Assembly (NCBI GenBank): GCA_964640515.1
Contig: CAZXFG010000010.1
Coordinates: forward strand, 1-17,746
Reading direction: 5' to 3'
Length of the DNA stretch: 17,746 bases
Source of the DNA: CAZXFG01 sp964640515
GTDB lineage: Bacteria > Patescibacteriota > Patescibacteriia > Magasanikbacterales > GWA2-37-8
Under the pieces are notes generated by a model. It was given only the letters and a program-made list of their open reading frames with translations, did not search any database and was not told the DNA's origin. Below are positions 12,457 through 17,746 of this stretch, piece after piece (within the stretch, counting starts at the first letter, position 1; each line of letters opens with the position of its first letter). A program made the translations under genes and the position numbers.

Positions 12457-13836
12457 TCAAACCGTCATTTGCCGGCGTAGATAACCGGGAAGTTCGGAAA
12501 TGGAAACGCGCTCTTGCTCCATGGTATCGCGGTCGCGCACGGTCACTTTTTTATCTTCCAAAGAATCAAAGTCCACAGTCACGCAATACGGCGTGCCAAT
12601 CTCGTCCTGACGGCGATAACGCTTGCCGATACTTTGCGTTTCATCGTAATCCACCGCGTATTCTTGACGCAAATCATCGGCAATAGATTTAGACAGATGT
12701 CTTAACTCCTCTTTTTTGGATAAAGGCAACACGGCCACCTGAATCGGCGCCAGATGTTTGGGAAATTTCATCACCACCCTGCTTTCAGTCTCCCCTTCTT
12801 TAGCGGTCGGAGCTTCTTCCTCGTGATAGGCCTCAAGCAAAGCCACTAACAGCATCCGGTCAATGCCAAAAGTCGGCTCTATCACATGGGGCAAAAATTT
12901 CTCACCCGTTTCCGGATCAGTATAGCGCAAATCCTGCCCGCTCATTTGCTCATGGCGGGCCAGATCAAAATCCGTGCGATAGGCAATGCCGTGCAATTCT
13001 TTCACCCCAAACGGATATTTATAATCAATATCCACCGTGCGTTTGGAATAGTGAGCCCGCTCGCCATCCGGAATCTCGCGCCACACTAAATTATCCATGT
13101 TTATTCGCATGGCCTCCTTCCACCATCGTTTAATTTCACCCAGCCACATCTCAAAAACTTTTTCCCAGTCTTTGGGATTGATAAAATACTCAAACTCGCC
13201 GATTTCAAATTCGCGGGTGCGGAAAATAAAATTGCCGGGCGTAATCTCATTTCTAAAACACTTGCCTATTTGCGCGATGCCGAAAGGCAAGCGGCGGCGA
13301 GTAATATTTAAAATATTTTTAAAATTAACGAACATTCCGCCGGCCGTCTCCGGACGCAGATAAGCGGTGGTGGAAGTATCGTCAGTCGTGCCCAAAAAAG
13401 TCTTAAACATCAAATTGAATTTTTTGGGCGCGGTTAATTTACCATCGCATTCCGGACAACTCAAATCACCCGCTGTTTTGGCTTTGGCTTTGTCATATCC
13501 GGGTTTCAATGCTTCGGCTTCCAGCAGATGGTCAGCTCTGAATCTTTGATGGCATTTCTTGCATTCCACCAATTCATCGCTAAAATTTTGCAAATGCCCT
13601 GAAGCTTCCCAGACCTTCGGATTCATGATAATGGCTGAATCCATCGGCGTCATATCATCACGCTCTTGCACAAAAAATTTCCACCACAGGGATTTGATAT
13701 TTTGTTTAAGCAAATGCCCCAAAGGGCCGTAATCCCAGCTATTGGCCAAACCGCCGTAAATTTCCGAACCGGGGAAAATAAAACCGCGGCGCTTACAAAG
13801 TGAAACCACTTTCTCCATTAAATCAGAATTGCCCAT
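12457..13836 (-). CDS. glyS: Glycyl-tRNA synthetase, homodimeric (alpha2) type
   Basis: The 459-aa protein is the single-chain class II enzyme that charges tRNA-Gly. Visible parts are the N-terminal RRGFIFPGSEIYGG and DYGPLG, a zinc-ribbon insertion with CKKC (92-95) and CPEC (127-130), motif 2 FRNEITP (194-200) preceded by LRPETAGGMF, motif 3 around PTFGIDRMLL, and the C-terminal anticodon-binding domain (about 350-459, APIQVAVLPL). It lies between frr and the M16 peptidase gene with short gaps and no Shine-Dalgarno. I call it glyS; some databases use glyQS. Confidence 0.97.
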   Translation of the reverse strand: MGNSDLMEKVVSLCKRRGFIFPGSEIYGGLANSWDYGPLGHLLKQNIKSLWWKFFVQERDDMTPMDSAIIMNPKVWEASGHLQNFSDELVECKKCHQRFRADHLLEAEALKPGYDKAKAKTAGDLSCPECDGKLTAPKKFNLMFKTFLGTTDDTSTTAYLRPETAGGMFVNFKNILNITRRRLPFGIAQIGKCFRNEITPGNFIFRTREFEIGEFEYFINPKDWEKVFEMWLGEIKRWWKEAMRINMDNLVWREIPDGERAHYSKRTVDIDYKYPFGVKELHGIAYRTDFDLARHEQMSGQDLRYTDPETGEKFLPHVIEPTFGIDRMLLVALLEAYHEEEAPTAKEGETESRVVMKFPKHLAPIQVAVLPLSKKEELRHLSKSIADDLRQEYAVDYDETQSIGKRYRRQDEIGTPYCVTVDFDSLEDKKVTVRDRDTMEQERVSISELPGYLRRQMTV

Positions 13837-13868
13837 AATATTGAGTTAAGATTCAAGACAGAGAATTT

Positions 13869-14417
13869 TTAAACGGTATTAATCTCCTTTTCTTTTTGTT
13901 CTCCCAGACGCGCGACCTGATCATTGTGTTCCTTAACCATCTTCTCCAAATCTTCCTGCAAACGAAATTTATCATCTTCGGTGATTGATTTGTCTTTTTC
14001 TTCCCCGCCAATCAAACCGCGAACCTCTTCGCGCACTTTACGAATGCCGACTCTCGCCTGCTCTATTTTTTGACGCAAGACCTTGGTCAGTTCCTGCCGG
14101 CGCTCGGTAGTCAGCTCGGGCAAAGGAAGACGGATTAATTTCCCGTCATTGACCGGATTGATGCCTAAACTTGATTCCCTGATTCCTTTCTCCACCGCGG
14201 CCATAATGCTCTTATCCCAGGGCTCAATGTTCAGCGTCTTGGGGTCAGCCACGGTAATGGAAGCTACGGATTTAAGCGGTTGCCTGGCGCCATAGGCCTC
14301 AACAGACAAATCCTCCACCATGGCCGTGGACGCCCGTCCGGTGCGCAAACTGGTGATGTCGTGTTTAAAAAATTCCACCGCCTTCTCAAAATCTCCTTTA
14401 AAATCATTGATATTCAT
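13869..14417 (-). CDS. frr: Ribosome recycling factor
   Basis: The 182-aa protein has the two-domain RRF form, which with EF-G splits post-termination ribosomes. Features are SLRTGRAST near the N-terminus, the domain II beta region (VEAYGARQPLKSVASITV), IRESSLGINPVNDG and RLPLPELTTERRQEL, then the long C-terminal helix. Length matches the family. It starts 8 nt after the stop of the Asp-box lipoprotein gene, and no Shine-Dalgarno is visible. Confidence 0.97.
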   Translation of the reverse strand: MNINDFKGDFEKAVEFFKHDITSLRTGRASTAMVEDLSVEAYGARQPLKSVASITVADPKTLNIEPWDKSIMAAVEKGIRESSLGINPVNDGKLIRLPLPELTTERRQELTKVLRQKIEQARVGIRKVREEVRGLIGGEEKDKSITEDDKFRLQEDLEKMVKEHNDQVARLGEQKEKEINTV

Positions 14418-14425
14418 ATTTTAAA

Positions 14426-15505
14426 TTAATTTAAGCTGGTAAATCCCATGAATAAAACATTAGGGTCGTCAGGATGAATCATGAGCAAAGTCGGCACGGT
14501 ATTGGTTGGGAGTTTTTTAGTCACCCAATTTACGCCTCCGTCCGTTGATTTGTAAAAAGTGGAACGCACATGCACATTTTTATCGCCCAATATCGTGCCG
14601 GTATAGTAGATTTCCTTTTGATTTTTAGGATTCATGGCAAAAGCGTAAATGTTCACACTGCCTGGCGGAGTGATTAATTTAATATCAGCCCAGGTTTTTC
14701 CGGCATCATCTGAACGCAAAATGCCATATTTGCAAATCCAAATCAAACTATCTTTCTTGGCGCTGTTCAAAATCAAACGATAAAAATCTTTACCTCCGCT
14801 ATAGCCGGCCAAACCTTCGCCTAATTCCACCCAATCTTGCCCGCGATTGTCCGAACGATAAAGCCCGTCCCGATAAGTAGCCAAATACAATCGGCCGGGC
14901 GACAAAGGATCAACGATTAAATGCTGTAAGTATATGCCCAGCCGTTGAATCGTCCGCCAGCTCTTGCCCGCGTCGCGGCTGACCAAAACATCACCGCCCA
15001 ATTGCGCGGCATAAACGGAATTATTATCTTTATAGTCCACGGCCAATGACACAAACCTCTCGCTGGCCCGCCCTTCGGTAAAAATGGTTTTCCAAGTTCT
15101 GGCGCAATCTTCGGTTTTATATATTTTGCTGGCATCAGCCGCATAAATAGTGCACTTATCCTTGGGATCAACGGCTAAACCGTATAGAAAGCTTCCGGCC
15201 AGCGCCGGCGCGGTTTTCCAACTATCTCCGTTATCATATGTATAATACAAACCCTGCCCGCGGGTTGTGATATAGAAAGCGTTGGAATCGCTCGGATCAG
15301 GATAAGACCGGAACACCTTCAAACCGGCGATGCTCAACACGCCCTTGACCGAAGGTAAAACGGTAATCGGCTGCCAAATGTCTCCCTTGTTGCCGGAACG
15401 ATACATGCCCATCGGACCTTCGGCTGACCCGCCGAAAGAAATACAACTGGCGCCGGTCAAAGCGACAAGAGCTAAAAGTGAAAATAAAATTATATACCTC
15501 CTCAT
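14426..15505 (-). CDS. Asp-box beta-propeller lipoprotein (YCF48/sortilin-like)
   Basis: The 359-aa protein starts with a signal peptide (MRRYIILFSLLALVALTG) and a likely lipidated Cys at 21, though the lipobox (GASC) is atypical. The rest is a beta-propeller with at least six Asp-boxes: TYDNGDSW, TEDCARTW, SRDAGKSW, SDNRGQDW, SDDAGKTW and STDGGVNW, plus a degenerate SGNKGDIW. Sialidase catalytic residues are not evident, so a structural or binding role at the cell surface is more likely than glycosidase activity. AGGAGG occurs at codons 2-3; the ATG at 15505 is kept because the Arg pair gives a normal signal-peptide n-region. It lies 13 nt after the holB stop. Confidence 0.85.
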   Translation of the reverse strand: MRRYIILFSLLALVALTGASCISFGGSAEGPMGMYRSGNKGDIWQPITVLPSVKGVLSIAGLKVFRSYPDPSDSNAFYITTRGQGLYYTYDNGDSWKTAPALAGSFLYGLAVDPKDKCTIYAADASKIYKTEDCARTWKTIFTEGRASERFVSLAVDYKDNNSVYAAQLGGDVLVSRDAGKSWRTIQRLGIYLQHLIVDPLSPGRLYLATYRDGLYRSDNRGQDWVELGEGLAGYSGGKDFYRLILNSAKKDSLIWICKYGILRSDDAGKTWADIKLITPPGSVNIYAFAMNPKNQKEIYYTGTILGDKNVHVRSTFYKSTDGGVNWVTKKLPTNTVPTLLMIHPDDPNVLFMGFTSLN

Positions 15506-15518
15506 ATAATTTAAAAGC

Positions 15519-16466
15519 TTATATCTTTAATAATAATTGTTCAAATAATAACGGCGCGTTGATGTTTTGGCTCAACAAAACTTTCGTTTCTTCCAGAGCC
15601 GTGATAAATCGGGCGGTGGCCGGCGCCTCTATTTTTTTTATTTTAGAAATCTCAACGGCCCATTCATTGTTCGTGTTTTGTCCCGAGCTCATCAGCATTA
15701 AATCACGCCAGAGCATAATCCAAATATCCAAAACTTTTTGCAGTTTCCTCTGCCGTCTGACAGTGTCTTCTTTTCCGGCAAAAAGTTCTTCAATCGCTTT
15801 TAATTTTCCGTAAAAAGGCGCGCCCGCGATTTTAGTCCAGCGTTGCAACTCGGCAATATACCGGGCGATTTTTTCCGGATCTTCGGCCAGCTCTCGCGCT
15901 CGGCCCGGACGGCCCCAAGAAAAATCAGCCGCGCGTTCCGCCTCGCCCGCCTCATAACCCATGCCGGCCAATCCGGTTTTAATTTCCGCCTCGCTAACCA
16001 AATTGAAAAAAAACAACTGACAGCGTGAGCGAACCGTAGGTAAAACCGCGCTTTCATTCTCCGCCAAAAGAAAAAATACTCTTTTTTCTCCCGGCTCTTC
16101 CAAGCTTTTTAAAAGAGCGTTGGCTGATTCCGCGTTTAACAGTTCGGCTTCATCAATTATGACCACCTGATAACCGCCCATCCAGGAACGATTTTGCGCA
16201 CGGAGCCGGAGAGTTCGGGCCTGGGCGATGGAAATATTTTTCTTTAATTTTCCCGTTTTCTCGTCAGTTTCGCGTTCCAAATAGCAAAAATCCGGATGCT
16301 GAAATAATTTTTCTTCAGTCGTGGCCAAGAGTTTAGCTCCGATATTTCTAGCTACCGTACGCTTGCCCACTTGATTATATCCTAAAAAACAATAGGCATG
16401 CGATAAATCTCCGCTTTTGATGGCGTGGTTAAAAAAATCGATAATAGCCTGGTGTCCGATAATCAT
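15519..16466 (-). CDS. holB: DNA polymerase III delta' subunit
   Basis: This 315-aa AAA+ clamp-loader protein has MIIGHQAI at the start, a P-loop-like GYNQVGKRT (29-37), the Walker B region VVIIDEAELL (D105-E108) and the SRC motif (S147-C149), followed by a C-terminal collar domain. It belongs to the complex that loads the sliding clamp. The P-loop has the GxxxxGK pattern, so nucleotide binding may be retained; many delta' proteins have lost it. The zinc-binding Cys cluster typical of gamma/tau is absent, which favours delta' over dnaX. It is 33 nt downstream of the glycosyltransferase gene. Confidence 0.9.
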   Translation of the reverse strand: MIIGHQAIIDFFNHAIKSGDLSHAYCFLGYNQVGKRTVARNIGAKLLATTEEKLFQHPDFCYLERETDEKTGKLKKNISIAQARTLRLRAQNRSWMGGYQVVIIDEAELLNAESANALLKSLEEPGEKRVFFLLAENESAVLPTVRSRCQLFFFNLVSEAEIKTGLAGMGYEAGEAERAADFSWGRPGRARELAEDPEKIARYIAELQRWTKIAGAPFYGKLKAIEELFAGKEDTVRRQRKLQKVLDIWIMLWRDLMLMSSGQNTNNEWAVEISKIKKIEAPATARFITALEETKVLLSQNINAPLLFEQLLLKI

Positions 16467-16499
16467 GCTATATACTATAATGATAACAAAATACGGCCA

Positions 16500-17618
16500 T
16501 TAAGGCAACCTGCCGATGCTCTTCCAAACCTCATGGGCAAATCCGGCCCAAGAATATTTTTTCACCAGCTCCAATCCGCGTTCGCGATACTGTTCTCGTT
16601 GTTGGTCATCAGATAAAATTTCTCCGGCTCCGCGGGCAATATCCGCGCTCTCCAGCGGATCAACATAAACCACGGCCCCCGCGCCCACTTCCGGCAAAGA
16701 ACCGCCTTGAGCCGCCACGACCGGACAACCGCAAGCCGCGGCTTCCAGCAAAGGCAAGCCAAAACCTTCATAAAGCGAGGGGAGTAAAAATAATCGGGCA
16801 TGGTTGAGCAGGCGGAGAGAATCATCCTTGTCCACCCAGCCCAATTCTTTGATGTCAGCCCGATAAGGCGACTGCTCTATTTCTTTTTTTATTTCTTCAT
16901 ATCCCACTCCGGGCCGGCCCCCCAAAACTAACTGTAAATCAAAATCTTTTTTTAACAGATTAAAAGCGCCCACCATTCGTCGCGTGTTTTTCTTGGTTTC
17001 CAGACGATTGATGGCCAACAAAAATGGTTTATCAATTTTATATTTTCGCAGGACAGCTTGGCCGGAAGATTTTTCGTCATCAGCTAAAAGATGAAAATCT
17101 TCCGCTTCATAACCCAAAGCCGCTACTATGATTTTTTTCAAATCAACGCCAAAATATTTATTCAGCTCCTGCCGGCTGAATTCCGAAGGGGTGATAATCA
17201 AACCCGCTTTAGACGCGATCCGTTGATTCATCCATTTCAAATATTGCCGTCCCCAGAAATTATACGCCTCGGGATGAACCGCGAAAGCGCTGTCGTGAAC
17301 AATGACCACGGTCTTCCGAGGACAAAAAAAAGGGACCAGCTGGCCGGGGGCGATAAAAATATCCGGCGGTTGGCGCCATAATTCCCAAGACAAACGCAAT
17401 TGGCTCCATAATTTATTCAAAGGCCAAGATAAAATTTTCGCGCTCCAATTGGGCGGCAGGACTTCTAAACCATTGCGCAAAGGAATGTTGGAATACAAAA
17501 CCACCCTCGCTTCCGATGGTATGATTTTTTTTAATTCCTGAATCAGCTTAAAACAAACCTGCTCCACGCCCGTCCGCGGTTGTTTGTTGGCGTGCGCCGC
17601 TTCAATACCAATGAGCAT
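16500..17618 (-). CDS. GT4-family glycosyltransferase (GT-B fold)
   Basis: The 372-aa protein has the two-Rossmann layout of GT4 enzymes. The N-terminal acceptor half has IVHDSAFAVHPEAY and ITPSEFSRQEL. The donor half has FLLAINRLETKKN and LVLGGRPGVG. The E-X7-E motif is EGFGLPLLE (E284 and E292) within SLYEGFGLPLLEAAACG. These enzymes transfer a sugar from an activated donor with retention of configuration, often to build surface polysaccharide or glycolipid. Donor and acceptor are not readable from sequence. No other sugar genes are in view. TATATA-like sequence just upstream of ATG 17618 may be its -10, giving a very short leader. Confidence 0.92.
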   Translation of the reverse strand: MLIGIEAAHANKQPRTGVEQVCFKLIQELKKIIPSEARVVLYSNIPLRNGLEVLPPNWSAKILSWPLNKLWSQLRLSWELWRQPPDIFIAPGQLVPFFCPRKTVVIVHDSAFAVHPEAYNFWGRQYLKWMNQRIASKAGLIITPSEFSRQELNKYFGVDLKKIIVAALGYEAEDFHLLADDEKSSGQAVLRKYKIDKPFLLAINRLETKKNTRRMVGAFNLLKKDFDLQLVLGGRPGVGYEEIKKEIEQSPYRADIKELGWVDKDDSLRLLNHARLFLLPSLYEGFGLPLLEAAACGCPVVAAQGGSLPEVGAGAVVYVDPLESADIARGAGEILSDDQQREQYRERGLELVKKYSWAGFAHEVWKSIGRLP

Positions 17619-17685
17619 ACAAATTGATATATAGACAAGAAATTATCTTTGAGCCGCATTGCGGAGCCGCCGCAACAAATTGTGA

Positions 17686-17746
17686 AAATTTTGTAGCAAA
17701 ATGTAATGCGACTATCTGCCTTTTACATTTTGCGTGGACAAAATTT
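17686..17746. repeat. Compound inverted repeat at the right window edge
   Basis: GCAAAATGTAA (17696-17706) and TTACATTTTGC (17723-17733) are perfect inverted arms. Outside them AAATTTTGT (17686-17694) and ACAAAATTT (17738-17746) are also perfect inverted arms. The element runs to the window edge and could continue. It lies upstream of the glycosyltransferase gene and may be an operator region or a dispersed palindrome. Confidence 0.65.

Noticed and set aside
1..17746. CRISPR array, prophage or insertion sequence
   Set aside because: No regularly spaced repeats, transposase, integrase or phage structural genes are seen; the holin-like protein stands alone.
1..17746. UGA recoding to glycine (code 25), as in some Patescibacteria
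   Set aside because: All conserved genes read through without in-frame UGA and end at family-expected lengths under the standard code.

Overview
The window reads as a chromosomal piece of a small-genome bacterium, most likely of the Patescibacteria (Candidate Phyla Radiation), Parcubacteria-like. This placement is inference. It rests on tight gene packing, a large VanW protein, an Asp-box lipoprotein, a short holin-like membrane protein, a self-splicing intron in a tRNA, and frequent lack of Shine-Dalgarno sites. The standard genetic code fits all genes.

Layout. Positions 1-1801 (+ strand) carry a DHH/DHHA1 phosphoesterase (NrnA-like) and clpP. The clpP promoter lies in the end of the DHH gene, and its leader contains a REP-like folded repeat. 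Positions 1833-2096 hold a free-standing structured RNA with a consensus promoter, a strong terminator and two mutually exclusive folds. From about 2100 to the right end all recognised protein genes are on the - strand. 4528-2104 is an hsp20-vanW pair; 4862-4596 is a small membrane protein; 5813-5001 is proC. 7861-6121 is an AT-rich accessory segment holding a NYN-domain nuclease, a clear DpnI homologue (restriction of G-m6A-TC DNA) and a 61-aa unknown. A short + strand RNA starts from a promoter that overlaps the dpnI promoter.

11116-7918 looks like one mixed mRNA/tRNA unit: tpiA, a membrane TPR protein, tRNA-Thr(GGU), tRNA-Thr(UGU), a LAGLIDADG endonuclease gene, tRNA-Tyr(GUA) split by a 189-nt group I intron, rpmG, tRNA-Trp(CCA) and a terminator. 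Upstream (17618-11153) lie a GT4 glycosyltransferase, holB (delta'), the Asp-box lipoprotein, frr, glyS and an M16 peptidase.

Most unusual: the homing-endonuclease gene is not inside the intron. It lies upstream of tRNA-Tyr and reads in frame through the whole 5' exon (exactly 12 codons) to stop within the intron, so the pre-tRNA and the endonuclease mRNA share the same bases. The other strong points are the DpnI homologue with all catalytic and zinc ligands in place, and the bistable RNA at 1868-2096.
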